Assembly (NCBI RefSeq): GCF_014851585.1
Contig: NZ_JACVAB010000008.1
Coordinates: forward strand, 62,001-126,000
DNA: 64,000 nucleotides
Source of the DNA: Agrobacterium sp. AGB01
GTDB taxonomy: Bacteria > Pseudomonadota > Alphaproteobacteria > Rhizobiales > Rhizobiaceae
Direction: 5' to 3'
Below are positions 44,899-54,635 of the stretch, piece by piece. A model generated the notes under the pieces. The model was not told the DNA's origin. It searched no databases and saw only the letters and a list, made by a program, of their open reading frames with translations. The position numbers and the translations under genes are program-made. The number at the start of each line of letters is the position of its first letter. Position 1 is the first letter of the stretch.

Positions 44899-45187
44899 CT
44901 CCCTCACCCCTGTGCTCGTCACAGGGGTCCAGTTGAGCGCGTCTGCGCGACGGAATGGTCTTTCAGCCCCAATACTGGGGCTGGCCTGGATCCCCGTGAC
45001 AAGCACGAGGATGAGGGAGTTTGCGGCGTGCGCCATTCGTTCCCCGCATAGTTTTCGTTGTCCGGTTCGAGGGGCCATACCCCTCTCCGTCGTCATTCTC
45101 GGGCTTGTCCCGAGAATCCATTCACGTCGCATATCTGGCGCCGGCTTAGATCCTCGCCTCAGGGGCGAGGATGACGTGGAGAGGTTG
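44899..45187. repeat. Full composite intergenic repeat: type B, linker, type A
   Basis: This is the most complete copy, with a type B hairpin (44899-45019), the linker (45020-45087) and the type A double hairpin (45088-45187). It helps fill a 750-base gap (44589-45339) without genes. Parts are shared with the copies at 40.3-40.6, 43.7 and 44.6 kb. Confidence 0.75.
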
Positions 45188-45284
45188 TTTTCCCAACCGC
45201 GATCGGAGTTCGTGGCCGCGCATTTGCACCTGCTCCATTATCGGATCAGCGGTTCCCCAACGTTTCACATACCACCACCCAAAA

Positions 45285-45312
45285 ACAAAAGAGCGGGTAA
45301 ACCCCGCTCTCT
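45285..45312 (-). terminator. Intrinsic terminator of the M15 peptidase gene
   Basis: On the minus strand AGAGCGGG (45310-45303) pairs with CCCGCTCT (45297-45290) around a 5-base loop and is followed by TTTGTTTTT. It lies about 30 bases after the gene's stop. Confidence 0.75.
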
Positions 45313-45339
45313 TTAGTCTTTGCGATCGCTGAAACCTGA

Positions 45340-46671
45340 TCAGCCCTTTTTCGCCGTGGCTGTCGTTCTGCGGCAGCGCCAGTTCCAGTCCCGTGCTTCG
45401 CCAATGTCCATGTGCACGGATTCGGTGTGGCAGTAGGTGCCAACGCCGCCACGGTTTGGCAGCGAACGCAGGTAATTGGCCAGTTCCCACTTGGACACGC
45501 CCTTGATCTGGATATCAGCGGCTTCACAGGTGTGGTGTTTGGAACCCTGACGCACGCCACCCTTGGGCGGGCGGTAACCTGAGGTGACGATGGCCTTTTC
45601 TTTATAGTGGTTTTCCACCGCGTTGATCATCTGCACCAGTTCCGGCTTGAAACAGCCGACATTGACCTTTTCGGTCTGCAGAACCAGTCCATTGGGGGCA
45701 ACACGCGTCAAGCCAGACAGCGAGGCGAGCTTCATCAGGCCGGCAGGCGCGTCGTCTTCTTCCAGATGTTCGTCGTCAAATTCGTCGCCCATGGTGGCGC
45801 GGCCCTGCAAGGCAATGCCCATCTGGGATATATCAGTGGCGGTGTTGGTGGGCAGTTGCGCCACTTCCACACCGGCTGCCTTCTCACCGGACTGTTCGCC
45901 GTCTGCGGCTTTGCCAGTGCGCTTTTTGGCAGCGCCGGCAAAAAAGGCCGCAAGCGTCATGCCGGATTTTCCTGTTGGTGTTTCATCACTTTTTGCCGTT
46001 GTACTGGCAGCGACCGGCGGGGTTGGCGCGGTCAATGTGGCCTGGGGTGCTGTAGCCTGTGCTGCGGCCTGCGCAGGGGCTGCATTGGCGGCTGCTGCGG
46101 CATTCATCGCGGCGGCCTGCGCCTCCAGCGTCTGTGGCTGCACTTCGGCAATCGGTGGTTTGACCGGTGCCGGTGCCGAATAAACGCTTGAAAGTGACGG
46201 GTTTACGCCCGGTACCGGCACGTAAGCGGCGTCAGGCACGCTGACGCCTGTCTCGCCTGCCACGGGCATGTCCTGCACAGGCGCCGCATTGTTGGCAAAA
46301 ATGCTGGTATTGCCAGCGGAAATGGACGTGGACTGGTGAACGGCGCTGGCCAGATCCGGCCGCGCTTCGTTCATCTGCTGGCCTTCTGCCATTTGTGGTG
46401 CGCCCGCCTGCTGTGCACCACCGGACGCAACCAGCGCCGGGTCAACATAACCGCCATTGGCGGCAACAGCCTTGCCCGTGGCAGCATTATATTTGGCAGT
46501 TGTGTTGGTGTCGCCCTTGTTCAGTGCCGTTGCGGCATTGACGGAGGGTGAAAGTGATGCCGTATCGCCGTCTTCGGTGACCGCAGAAACGCAGCCAGAC
46601 AACGTTAGAAGCGAGACAGCGACCAGCAATTTATGCCGCCAGACGGTCGTCAAGTTCCTTGCTTCAATCAT
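45340..46671 (-). CDS. Lipoprotein with M15-type D,D-carboxypeptidase domain
   Basis: This 443-residue protein has a lipoprotein signal (LLVAVSLLTLSGC), a long Ala/Pro/Gln-rich low-complexity middle (about residues 80-240) and a C-terminal peptidase M15/DUF882-like domain. That domain shows IVTSGYRPPKGGVRQGSKHHTCEAADIQIKG and VGTYCHTESVHMDIG, with H, D and H as zinc ligands. It likely trims peptidoglycan from the outer-membrane side. Four cysteines in the domain suggest disulfides. Confidence 0.85.
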   Translation of the reverse strand: MIEARNLTTVWRHKLLVAVSLLTLSGCVSAVTEDGDTASLSPSVNAATALNKGDTNTTAKYNAATGKAVAANGGYVDPALVASGGAQQAGAPQMAEGQQMNEARPDLASAVHQSTSISAGNTSIFANNAAPVQDMPVAGETGVSVPDAAYVPVPGVNPSLSSVYSAPAPVKPPIAEVQPQTLEAQAAAMNAAAAANAAPAQAAAQATAPQATLTAPTPPVAASTTAKSDETPTGKSGMTLAAFFAGAAKKRTGKAADGEQSGEKAAGVEVAQLPTNTATDISQMGIALQGRATMGDEFDDEHLEEDDAPAGLMKLASLSGLTRVAPNGLVLQTEKVNVGCFKPELVQMINAVENHYKEKAIVTSGYRPPKGGVRQGSKHHTCEAADIQIKGVSKWELANYLRSLPNRGGVGTYCHTESVHMDIGEARDWNWRCRRTTATAKKG

Positions 46672-46894
46672 GGATATTGAGACCCCCGCTCAGTTCGTTT
46701 TTTCTGCCGGATAACACTTTAAAGGTGTATCCGGCATAGCTAACTATCTGCCTGAAAAGGCCTTTTCGATTCGGCGGCACTATGCCCCATGACGCGCATG
46801 GAACGCAATACAGGCTTTGTTTACCATTTTTGTCCCTGACATCGCAGTAGCATTTGACGTCTAGGATTTCCTGGGAGGCCTGTCTTTGCTGGTG

Positions 46895-47335
46895 TTACCA
46901 GGCGCCGGTGTTCTGCATAGATATCCATGGCTCGGCTGGTGCCAGGCTTGCGCCTTTTTGCAATATCTCAATGGAAATGCCGTCTGGCGAACGCACAAAG
47001 GCCATGTGGCCATCACGCGGCGGGCGGTTGATGGTCACGCCAGCGTCATGCAATTTCTGGCAGGTCTCGTAGATATTGTCGACTTCATAGGCCAGATGAC
47101 CGAAATTGCGGCCGCCTTGGTAATCTTCGGTATCCCAGTTATAGGTCAACTCAAGGCATGGCGCTTTTGCGTCCTTGGCCACAGTCACGTCATCGCGCGC
47201 TGCAAGAAACACCAAGGTAAAACGGCCCTTTTCGTTTTCAATTCTGCGTATCTCCTCAAGACCAAAGATATTGCTGTAGAAATTCAGAGATTGATCCAAA
47301 TCCCGTACACGCACCATGGTGTGCAAATATCGCAT
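46895..47335 (-). CDS. gloA: Lactoylglutathione lyase (glyoxalase I)
   Basis: This 146-residue metal enzyme converts the methylglyoxal-glutathione adduct to lactoylglutathione. Signatures are [56 protein letters not shown] and ISIEILQKG, which provide the H, E, H and E ligands. GGAGG lies 9 bases before the ATG at 47335. It stands alone. Confidence 0.9.
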   Translation of the reverse strand: MRYLHTMVRVRDLDQSLNFYSNIFGLEEIRRIENEKGRFTLVFLAARDDVTVAKDAKAPCLELTYNWDTEDYQGGRNFGHLAYEVDNIYETCQKLHDAGVTINRPPRDGHMAFVRSPDGISIEILQKGASLAPAEPWISMQNTGAW

Positions 47336-47526
47336 TTTGTTTTCCTCCTTTGTTGGGGTACCTTGCAAGACATGCGTCGAAAGTCAGCTTTGGGCAAGCC
47401 CGGGCCTGTAGAAACCTATGGGTAATTTCCAAACTGGGCTTGCGTTAAACCGTTACCAAGATGTTAATCTAGTCCGCAGGAATCAGTTAACCGTAGTATG
47501 GCGCGTAATCGAGGGGTTGGCAGGAT

Positions 47527-48105
47527 ATGACGAACAGGGTTTCATCGAATAACGTACTAGATTTCGAAGACCTTTCGGGCGATCCGGTTGAACTGACCGA
47601 GATCACCGGCGTTGTGAAATGGTTTGATGTTGCCAAGGGGTTTGGTTTTATTGTGCCAGACAACGGCATGCAGGACGTGTTGCTTCATGTTTCCTGCCTG
47701 CGCCGCGATGGCTACCAGACTATTCTTGAAGGCACCCGCATTGTTGCGCTGATCCAGCGCGGCGGCCGTGGCTTCCAGGCGTTCCGCATTCTGTCCATGG
47801 ATCAGTCGACCGCCGTTCATCCTTCGCAGCTCCCACCCGTGCGCACCCATGTTCAGGTGACGGCATCGAGTGGTCTGGAGCGCGCCATCGTCAAGTGGTT
47901 CAACCGGACAAAAGGCTTTGGCTTTCTGACGCGCGGCGAAGGCACTGAAGACATTTTCGTCCATATGGAAACGCTGCGCCGCTACGGCCTGGCAGAACTT
48001 CGCCCCGGTCAGGTGGTGCTGGTTCGCTTTGGTGATGGCGACAAAGGCCTGATGGCGGCGGAAATCCACCCGGACAATCCAAGCCCCATCAATATGGCGC
48101 ACTGA
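47527..48105 (+). CDS. Tandem cold-shock domain protein
   Basis: This 192-residue protein has two cold-shock domains. The first spans about residues 20-85 ([32 protein letters not shown]), the second about 115-180 ([33 protein letters not shown]). Both keep the RNP1 and RNP2 aromatic residues for binding RNA or ssDNA. Double-domain forms are common in alphaproteobacteria. The stop is one base before the start of the DUF192 gene, so they form an operon. Confidence 0.9.
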   Translation: MTNRVSSNNVLDFEDLSGDPVELTEITGVVKWFDVAKGFGFIVPDNGMQDVLLHVSCLRRDGYQTILEGTRIVALIQRGGRGFQAFRILSMDQSTAVHPSQLPPVRTHVQVTASSGLERAIVKWFNRTKGFGFLTRGEGTEDIFVHMETLRRYGLAELRPGQVVLVRFGDGDKGLMAAEIHPDNPSPINMAH

Positions 48106-48106
48106 G

Positions 48107-48598
48107 ATGATGACGAGATTTGGCATGATCATGAGAAGCGTCTTTGTGGCGCTTCTTTTTTTGTTTTCAGGCCTGGTCTCTTTGGCCAGCGCGCAAGGCT
48201 CTGAGACATTTGATCAGGAGCCGCTGATCATCATGAACTCCAAGGGCAGCCAGCACCGTTTTACGGTTGAGCTTGCCCTTGATGATGGCCAGCGCCAGCA
48301 AGGGCTGATGTATCGCAAGACGATGGCTGCCGATGCCGGCATGTTGTTCGACTTCGGCACGGACCGTGATGTGACCATGTGGATGCGCAACACCGTGCTG
48401 CCGCTCGACATGCTGTTCATCAATGCCGATGGCAGTATCCACCATATTCACCACGATGCCGTGCCCTACTCCGAATCCATCATCAGTTCGCGCGGGCCCA
48501 TCCGTTTTGTGCTGGAATTGAACGCGGGAACGGCGGCAAAACTCGGAATCAACCCAGGCGATCGTGTCACCAGCCGGAGAATTTCTTCAACAAAATGA
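48107..48598 (+). CDS. DUF192 family secreted protein
   Basis: This 163-residue protein has a signal peptide (VFVALLFLFSGLVSLASAQG) and a DUF192 domain, marked by LALDDGQRQQGLMYRKTMAADAGMLFDFG, VTMWMRNTVLPLDMLFIN and FVLELNAGTAAKLGINPGDRV. The biochemical role is unknown. It starts directly after the cold-shock gene, an association often seen in this order. Later in-frame ATGs at 48125 and 48131 could also start it. Confidence 0.87.
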   Translation: MMTRFGMIMRSVFVALLFLFSGLVSLASAQGSETFDQEPLIIMNSKGSQHRFTVELALDDGQRQQGLMYRKTMAADAGMLFDFGTDRDVTMWMRNTVLPLDMLFINADGSIHHIHHDAVPYSESIISSRGPIRFVLELNAGTAAKLGINPGDRVTSRRISSTK

Positions 48599-48745
48599 AG
48601 CGGTAAGACGTTTTTCCTGCCATTTTGCTGCGTTTGCGAAATTGCGCACAGGTTTTTTGAAAAATAATCTGTTTTCTGGCGAAAAATGTCATTTTGGGTG
48701 TTGCGGAAACAGAATGAACGATGTATCTCCGCATCAACACAGCGA

Positions 48746-48822
<77 letters not shown>

Positions 48823-48910
48823 CTTTCTCTAAAGAGAAAGAATGTTGTTGTGTCGACGCGGATAAGTTTTTACCATCCCGTTCTTGCCTTTTGCATGGAG
48901 CAGTTTTCAA

Positions 48911-49216
48911 ATGTCTGCCAAGATTTATCGCCCCGCAAAAACAGCAATGCAGTCCGGGAAAGCTAAAACTCACCTCTGGGTTCTCGAGTTTGATGCTGAA
49001 GCACCGCGCAAGATCGACCCTATCATGGGCTACACTTCCACGACTGACATGAACCAGCAGGTCAAGCTGACGTTTGATACTCTTGAGCAGGCCGAAGGTT
49101 ATGCGCAGAGAAACGGCATCGAATACCGCGTTATTCAGCCACAGGAAGCCACACGCAAGACTGTCTCCTACACCGACAACTTCCGGTTCTCGCGCACTCA
49201 GCCTTGGACCCACTGA
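48911..49216 (+). CDS. NADH dehydrogenase accessory subunit, NDUFS4 (ETC complex I) type
   Basis: This 101-residue protein is the alphaproteobacterial relative of mitochondrial complex I subunit NDUFS4/AQDQ. It begins SAKIYRPAKTAMQSG and contains WVLEFD, DPIMGYTSTTDMNQQVKLTFDTLEQAEGYA, YRVIQPQE and a terminal DNFRFSRTQPWTH. It supports complex I assembly or stability. It sits between two tRNA genes. Confidence 0.9.
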   Translation: MSAKIYRPAKTAMQSGKAKTHLWVLEFDAEAPRKIDPIMGYTSTTDMNQQVKLTFDTLEQAEGYAQRNGIEYRVIQPQEATRKTVSYTDNFRFSRTQPWTH

Positions 49217-49243
49217 TCTAAGCGCATTTTATTGTGCCATTTT

Positions 49244-49320
49244 GGCCCCTTAGCTCAACTGGATAGAGCAACTGCCTTCTAAGCAGTAGGTCGCAGGTTC
49301 GAGTCCTGCAGGGGTCGCCA
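49244..49320 (+). tRNA. tRNA-Arg (anticodon TCT)
   Basis: A 77-base cloverleaf begins GGCCCCTTAGCTCAACTGG and ends with encoded CCA. The anticodon stem ACTGC/GCAGT encloses CTTCTAA, giving anticodon TCT. The T arm GGTTCGAGTCC is intact. Rare-codon tRNA-Arg genes are frequent integration sites; see the genes that follow. Confidence 0.95.
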
Positions 49321-49515
49321 CTTCTATAGCTCTGATTTCCCTATATAAAATGCCGAATTTTGTACTGTGCTGAACATAGCGCAGTTTGCCGAATTGTCTG
49401 CCAGTTTGCCAAATCCGTTGCCGCTGTGTTCCGTCAGAACCTGTGCGCAGCTTAGCGGCTGGGACTTTTGAAGAAGACCAACGGGCGTCTGTGGTGAAAG
49501 ACGGGATTTCGCGTT

Positions 49516-50025
49516 TTAGAATGCGGCGAGTATCTTTGCGACCTGGTCATTGGTCATTGATCCGAGATCTCCGTCACTACAGGTGACATAGCGGTGGGAA
49601 AAATTGGCTAATTTCGCGCCGCCTTCCCCGCTGTCGCAAATCGCATAGATTGGTCGGTTGATGGTCCACAGCCATTCCGCGAGTTGTTTAGGGTCGTTGG
49701 ATAAGGTTGCGATCGCTGCGCATCCAAGATTATGCAGCCTGACACAATCAAAGATGCCTTCAACGAGATACAGTGGATCAGACCAGTTCCAGGTCTCCAG
49801 ACCGAAAACCGCATGGCGACCGGTCGATTTGTATGTGAAGTATCGGCCATCGTTCTGATCATTCTTTCTGACCTTTTCGGCAGCCGGCCGATACTGTTGA
49901 TAGCCGGACACTGCGCCGCTGAGATCAAAAAGAAGGAATGTTGCCACACCTTCGTTTTCGTCAATCATGACGCTGTATCGGCTCACATCGGTGTGACGCT
50001 CCAAAAGATGCTGCGCGATGGTCAT
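49516..50025 (-). CDS. Toprim-domain protein, primase-like
   Basis: This roughly 169-residue protein has a Toprim-type pattern: [37 protein letters not shown] with the key glutamate, and [16 protein letters not shown] with the key acidic residue. Its N-terminal 80 residues have no recognised zinc-finger. It resembles small phage-type primases or Toprim nucleases. The start ATG overlaps the stop of the HD-hydrolase gene, so they are coupled. The sequence lies 195 bases from tRNA-Arg, which is consistent with a mobile remnant. Confidence 0.7.
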   Translation of the reverse strand: MTIAQHLLERHTDVSRYSVMIDENEGVATFLLFDLSGAVSGYQQYRPAAEKVRKNDQNDGRYFTYKSTGRHAVFGLETWNWSDPLYLVEGIFDCVRLHNLGCAAIATLSNDPKQLAEWLWTINRPIYAICDSGEGGAKLANFSHRYVTCSDGDLGSMTNDQVAKILAAF

Positions 50026-50519
50026 TCGCACTGCGCCGCAGCTTGCTCCCACAGGACAGGATCGCCGTCCTTTAGCACCGCAAGCAGGTTTTTCTTTTCA
50101 ACTTTGTAGACCTGCCAAAAGCCGGGATCGAGGGTCGATATTGTTTTCGTGTTATCGATAAGGTCTGCCAGCTTGATGGTTTTGGCTTCTGACGGCGCAA
50201 GTGCTGTGTGCTGCAGGTCCAGAGCTTTTCGTGCAACTCTGTTGCCATGATAAGGCGTCGAGATGTCACTGAGATACGCTACCAATGTTGCGACCTTGCG
50301 TCCAAAACGTTCATTGATTTCAGCCAGGGTTATGCCGCAATCCTCGACGGTGTCGTGCAGATAGGCAGCGGCAATCATTTCGGGCGTGTGATCGACGGTG
50401 GCGACAATAGCCGCCACCGCAATAGGATGGTTGATGTAGGGTTCGCCGGTGTACTTGCGCAGTTGACCCTCGTGCGCTTTCGTTGCGAACCTTAATGCAT
50501 GTTTTTCAAGATCTTTCAT
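50022..50519 (-). CDS. HD-domain phosphohydrolase, SpoT/MESH1-like
   Basis: This 165-residue HD hydrolase looks like a small (p)ppGpp hydrolase. It shows [44 protein letters not shown] with the HD pair and ED, and a later [14 protein letters not shown]. No synthetase or regulatory domain is attached. It is coupled by four bases to the downstream Toprim-like gene. It may hydrolyse (p)ppGpp or another nucleotide. Confidence 0.82.
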   Translation of the reverse strand: MKDLEKHALRFATKAHEGQLRKYTGEPYINHPIAVAAIVATVDHTPEMIAAAYLHDTVEDCGITLAEINERFGRKVATLVAYLSDISTPYHGNRVARKALDLQHTALAPSEAKTIKLADLIDNTKTISTLDPGFWQVYKVEKKNLLAVLKDGDPVLWEQAAAQCE

Positions 50520-50594
50520 GCCGCGATATGCACATCACCCACCGGTGCCTTGTCAAGGGATTGGTGGAGCGCAGCAGACGATCAGGCTGTGTGA

Positions 50595-51227
50595 TCAGTT
50601 TCTAGAACCCAGCGCCAGACGGCATGCGAGACCGGCAAACACCGTGGCCAGCAGATATTGCGGCAGTTTTTTAAAGCGCATGCGCGCGCCGACTTTTGTG
50701 CGGATATGGCTGCTGAGCAGGATGACCGTGCCGTTGACGACTAGGCCTGTTACATTCAGCACCGTGGCAAGAACCAGCATTTGCAGCGGCAGTGAACCGG
50801 TTTGCGGGGCCACGAATTGCGGAAACAGCGCCAGCACGAACAGGGCCATTTTGGGGTTGAGCAGATTGGTCAACAACCCCTCGCCCAGAATGCGCTGCAT
50901 GGAAAAGCGCTTCAGCCCCGTGGTGGGTGAAAAGGGTGTCGCGTCCGAACGGATGGTTTTGACGGCGAGATAAAGAAGATAGGCGCAGCCGGCCCAGCGA
51001 ATGGCGTCATAGGCCATGGGAACGGCAATAAACAGTTGCGAGAGACCGAATGCGGCGGCAAGTGCGTGGCAGTAAGTGCCAAGGGCAATTCCGGCATAGG
51101 TGAGAAAACCGGCGGCGCGGCCCTGGCTGATACTGCGCGAGGCAATCAGCAGCATGTCAGGTCCGGGCGTTGCAGTCAGAACAACGCAGGCGGCGGCAAA
51201 AAGCATAAGGGTGGAAAAATCCGGCAT
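50595..51227 (-). CDS. LysE/RhtB-family exporter
   Basis: This 210-residue membrane protein has the family start TLMLFAAACVVLTATPGPDMLLIASRSISQGRAAGFL and GEGLLTNLLNPKMALFVLALFPQF, with about six helices. It is a second LysE-type exporter in this window, not closely similar to the first. GAAGGAAACG precedes the ATG at 51227. Its substrate is unknown. Confidence 0.85.
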   Translation of the reverse strand: MPDFSTLMLFAAACVVLTATPGPDMLLIASRSISQGRAAGFLTYAGIALGTYCHALAAAFGLSQLFIAVPMAYDAIRWAGCAYLLYLAVKTIRSDATPFSPTTGLKRFSMQRILGEGLLTNLLNPKMALFVLALFPQFVAPQTGSLPLQMLVLATVLNVTGLVVNGTVILLSSHIRTKVGARMRFKKLPQYLLATVFAGLACRLALGSRN

Positions 51228-51350
51228 ATCGTTTCCTTCGAGTTGGCCGGAATTCCGGTCTATCAAAAGCAGCCGGAATGGCAAGCGGCAACGCGGCCGA
51301 TTTCACAATAAAACCTGTGGGGCTGGTGCCGGTCATGTCGGAGGTTTCCG

Positions 51351-52094
51351 TCATGCCGGGTCTTCAAGTGCTGAGGTCAGCGACTTGAACCGTTTGATGA
51401 TATCGCCGGCATGCGGATTTACCCTGAGGATGGCCTGCAGCACATCCGGTGCATCGTGGCGCACCATATCAACCGCCGACATCAGCGCCTGAAAGCTGCG
51501 CGTAGTCATGCGTGTTTCTCTGATATCCATTTTTACCAGCAGGTTGGCGACAAGATGGGTCAGTCCCTGCACCTGTGCAATCTCGCGGTCATGGTCCTCC
51601 GGCGTGGTCATGATGACCTCAAGGCCGGCCTTGCGGCAGAAGGCGGCGGCGCGTAAACGCGGCCCCCGGATGGGACATATGGCAATTTGCAAACCACGAA
51701 GGCCGTCACCGGCGCTTTTGGGGCCAAACAGCGGATGGGTGGCAACAATGTCGACGGTCGGTGGCAGCAGTTGCGCCATGATGGCGGCCGGTTCAACTTT
51801 CACGCTGCCAACGTCCAGCACCAGCGTGCCGACTTTTAGAAGCGGCGCCAGTGCCGTTGCCACGCTGCGCATGGCGCAGACGGGGACGGCGACAATGACC
51901 ACCGGACATTTGGCCACGGTTTCAAAGGGCGCAACGGCAACATCAAGGGTTTTGGCCGTGGCAAGATCAGGCGCGATATCGCTCACAAGCACCTGAAAAT
52001 GGGCGCGCAAATGCTGGGCAACCAACTGGCCAAAGGCACCAAAACCAATAATGCCGACCGGTCCGTTAAAGGATTTGGGAAGAGAGTTAGACAT
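51351..52094 (-). CDS. Prephenate/arogenate dehydrogenase family protein
   Basis: This 247-residue protein has an N-terminal Rossmann fold (PVGIIGFGAFGQLVAQHL, the GxGxxG motif) and a helical C-terminal part like TyrA/TyrC dehydrogenases. HPLFGPKSAGDGLRG is the family's substrate-site motif, with conserved H. It would oxidatively decarboxylate prephenate or arogenate in tyrosine synthesis. ATG at 52094 has GAGG 5 bases upstream. The sequence is a little shorter than typical. Confidence 0.85.
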   Translation of the reverse strand: MSNSLPKSFNGPVGIIGFGAFGQLVAQHLRAHFQVLVSDIAPDLATAKTLDVAVAPFETVAKCPVVIVAVPVCAMRSVATALAPLLKVGTLVLDVGSVKVEPAAIMAQLLPPTVDIVATHPLFGPKSAGDGLRGLQIAICPIRGPRLRAAAFCRKAGLEVIMTTPEDHDREIAQVQGLTHLVANLLVKMDIRETRMTTRSFQALMSAVDMVRHDAPDVLQAILRVNPHAGDIIKRFKSLTSALEDPA

Positions 52095-52314
52095 GACATC
52101 CTCATAGGCCACACGGCCAGAGGCATCCGTCAATATCAACCGCTGGCCATGCAGCGGTTAAACAATATGATTTGCCCGCCGCTATTTCAGCAGCGCATAA
52201 TACAGACCGGAAATGGTTGCAGCGGTAATCATGTCGCCCGGATAGCAACGAGACCGGGCCCTGTCAATTGCCGCCGAGACTGGTTCAGATCCAGGTTTGG
52301 TTTAGTCGGAGATA

Positions 52315-52962
52315 TCAGCTACTGGGCGTATCGATTGTCTGCGTCAGCATGTCGGTGCTGTCTTCACCTGCAATGCCAACGATGTCCTGCGAGACGGCAG
52401 TTTTGTCGAGCGACAGATGCTCCAGCTTTTCCCAGCTTTCATCCATTGGCCAGGCGGTGGAGACATAGGGCAGACCGACATGGCCGTAATAGAAGGACAG
52501 TTGGCCCTCAGCAAAATGTTCGCTCTTCTGCGCCACCCAGTGGCTATAAAGCGCAGAGGCCAGGCCGGAACGGTCGGCACCGGCCTGGCAATGGATGAGA
52601 ATGGGTTTGGGCGCGGATTTCATCACGGCAACCAGTTCGGCTGCGCGTTCAGGGTCGAGTTCCTGTGATGCACTCATGCGGAAATCAATGTGTTTGATGC
52701 CCAGTTTTTTCGATGTTGCGATTTCTTGTCTGTACCAGTCTGCGGTGTTTTCACCGCGCAGGTTGATGACGGTTTCAATGCCATGGTCGCGGACATACCG
52801 TTCCAGCTGCGCCGAGGTCGGTTGTGCCGAGCGATAGAGTTGACCCGCAATGACGGTGTGGAAGTTACCCGAAATCTGCAAGACACCCGCATAGGCTGCC
52901 AAACTGCCAAGCACCAAAGCAATTGCTGTTGCTGCAACACGGGTCTTTGAACGTTTCATCAT
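52315..52962 (-). CDS. Dual-specificity/tyrosine phosphatase-like secreted protein
   Basis: This 215-residue protein has an N-terminal hydrophobic segment (VAATAIALVLGSLAAYA), so it is anchored in or exported across the inner membrane. It then shows a phosphatase fold with GQLYRSAQPTSAQL, ETVINLRGEN and the active-site loop ILIHCQAGADRSGLASALY (CX5R). It likely removes phosphate from tyrosine or a phosphoinositide-like substrate. GGAG lies 6 bases before the ATG at 52962. Confidence 0.83.
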   Translation of the reverse strand: MMKRSKTRVAATAIALVLGSLAAYAGVLQISGNFHTVIAGQLYRSAQPTSAQLERYVRDHGIETVINLRGENTADWYRQEIATSKKLGIKHIDFRMSASQELDPERAAELVAVMKSAPKPILIHCQAGADRSGLASALYSHWVAQKSEHFAEGQLSFYYGHVGLPYVSTAWPMDESWEKLEHLSLDKTAVSQDIVGIAGEDSTDMLTQTIDTPSS

Positions 52963-52999
52963 TGGGTCTCCGATCAACTATCGTAGAGCCCAAATGCCC

Positions 53000-53503
53000 A
53001 CCATTCCTGACAGGTAGCTGAATGTCGGTAGATGACGTCGTTTCTTACATTTTGCCGGCTAAAGTCAGTTGCAACAGTGCGCCTGTACGCGATGGCAGGG
53101 CCAATACATTGCCGCCATGCAGTGCAGGTTCGATGGACAGTTGGTGTGCCGTTGCCAGTTGACGGTGTCGGTAGGAGCAGGACTGCACTGACAAGGACAA
53201 ACAGTCTAAGCGTCAGGAACGAAAAGAAATTTCGTCGCGTTAAGGCGTGGACGCAAAAATGAGCGGTAATAATCGCCACCTGCAATGTTGTTGCAATGCG
53301 CAGCAATCAATGTGGTGGTCCGGTTTCTGACTGTGCACCGTTCACCGGCATGCGGGGGTCCTCCAGTCTCCATGCCGGTGGATGGTGCATGTGCGATTCA
53401 GTTGTCGTTTCATTGTTGTCTTGATGTCGTTCAGGCGTCGTTCATGGGCGCAACGGCAAATGTCGAAGCGACCGCCACCCTTCTGCCCGTAATGGAGCCT
53501 TGT
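53000..53503. other. Intergenic region upstream of the efflux pump
   Basis: This 500-base gap between the phosphatase and the RND pump holds no supported gene. It contains a candidate operator at 53429-53445 close to the pump start and probably carries the pump's promoter. Frames running through it have no family resemblance. Confidence 0.5.
53429..53445 (+). promoter_or_regulatory. Direct-repeat motif GTTCAG-N5-GTTCAT, possible OmpR-type operator
   Basis: Two half-sites GTTCAG and GTTCAT are separated by GCGTC, giving the same architecture as the motif at 8853. It lies about 60-75 bases upstream of the efflux adaptor start at 53504. A two-component regulator may control the pump here; which one is not known. 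Confidence 0.4.
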
Positions 53504-54631
53504 ATGAAACCCACCCGAACAGCCCTTTTCGCGGCATTGCTGATCCCTTCGCTGGCCGTGGCCGGTCCGGCATTGTCACAAACGCCAGAGGCGCCCGCCG
53601 GTACACCAGCAAGTACGGCGTCGGGTGCTGCCGCTGGTAAGGTGGAGCTGGCCGGTGTTGACGTGACAACCGTTGCCGCCCGTAACCTGGGCAGTGAAGT
53701 GCGTGTGTCCGGTTCGTTGACACCCATCCGGCGCACCAGCCTGACAGCGCGGGTTGCCGGCACCATTACCGAATTGCCGGTGCAGATTGGCGATGTGGTG
53801 AAAAAGGGTGACCTTCTGGTGCGCATCGACACCGAGGGTCTGGCCTCGGCGCTGACGGCCCGCAATGCCGAGGTGGAAGCGGTTGAGGCGCAGCTGGAGC
53901 TTGCTGAAAATGTGCTTGCCCGCAATGTCAGCCTGCGCGATACCGGCGCGACATCAGAGGCGGTGCGGCTGGAGGCCAATGCCAATGTGCTGAACCTGAA
54001 GGCGCAGTTGCGTGCCAAACAGGCCGCCGTTGCCGATGCCGAGAGAGCCTTGAGTGACGCGCAGGTGCATGCCGCGTTCGATGGCGTGGTATCGGCGCGG
54101 CCAGTGGAACAGGGCCAGACGGTGCCGGTGAATGGTGAGCTTTTGACCATTGTCGATCTGCGCCGCATGGAGGTGGATGCCGGGGTGCCGACCAGCCGTA
54201 TTCCGCGTGTGCGTATTGGCCAGCCGGTGGAACTGACAGTTGAAGGTTTCTCGGACCGCAAATTTACCGGCGAAGTCACTCGCATTGCGCCCACGGCAGT
54301 CGCAGGCTCCCGGGCGGTGCGTGTGTTCATTGCCATAGACAATGACGACATGCTGCTGAAGGGTGGCATGTTCACCACGGGTGTTCTCAGCATTGACCAG
54401 CAGGACAATGTCATTGCCGTGCCGATTGCTGCCGTGCGCCACGATGCCACCGGCACTTTTGTGCTGAAGGTCGAGGACGGCTATCTGCGCCGCCAGGATG
54501 TGAAACTTGGTACCACATGGAATGATCAGAACCTGGTCGAGATCAATGGGCTGAGCTCGGGCGAAGTGGTGGTGTCTGCGCCGTTGCCGCAGCTGGTGGC
54601 TGATACGCCCGTGACCGTGGTGGGGAAATAA
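53504..54631 (+). CDS. RND efflux periplasmic adaptor subunit
   Basis: This 375-residue membrane fusion protein has a signal peptide ([21 protein letters not shown]), then the HlyD/MFP core [42 protein letters not shown], a helical hairpin, and a beta-barrel with [27 protein letters not shown]. It links the inner-membrane pump to an outer-membrane channel. GGAG lies 6 bases before ATG 53504. The permease gene starts 4 bases after its stop. Confidence 0.9.
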   Translation: MKPTRTALFAALLIPSLAVAGPALSQTPEAPAGTPASTASGAAAGKVELAGVDVTTVAARNLGSEVRVSGSLTPIRRTSLTARVAGTITELPVQIGDVVKKGDLLVRIDTEGLASALTARNAEVEAVEAQLELAENVLARNVSLRDTGATSEAVRLEANANVLNLKAQLRAKQAAVADAERALSDAQVHAAFDGVVSARPVEQGQTVPVNGELLTIVDLRRMEVDAGVPTSRIPRVRIGQPVELTVEGFSDRKFTGEVTRIAPTAVAGSRAVRVFIAIDNDDMLLKGGMFTTGVLSIDQQDNVIAVPIAAVRHDATGTFVLKVEDGYLRRQDVKLGTTWNDQNLVEINGLSSGEVVVSAPLPQLVADTPVTVVGK

Positions 54632-54635
54632 GCCG

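Noticed and set aside
44593-45316. Several short frames in the repeat-rich gap
   Set aside because: They repeat the same translated pieces because the underlying DNA repeats; this indicates non-coding repeats, not genes.
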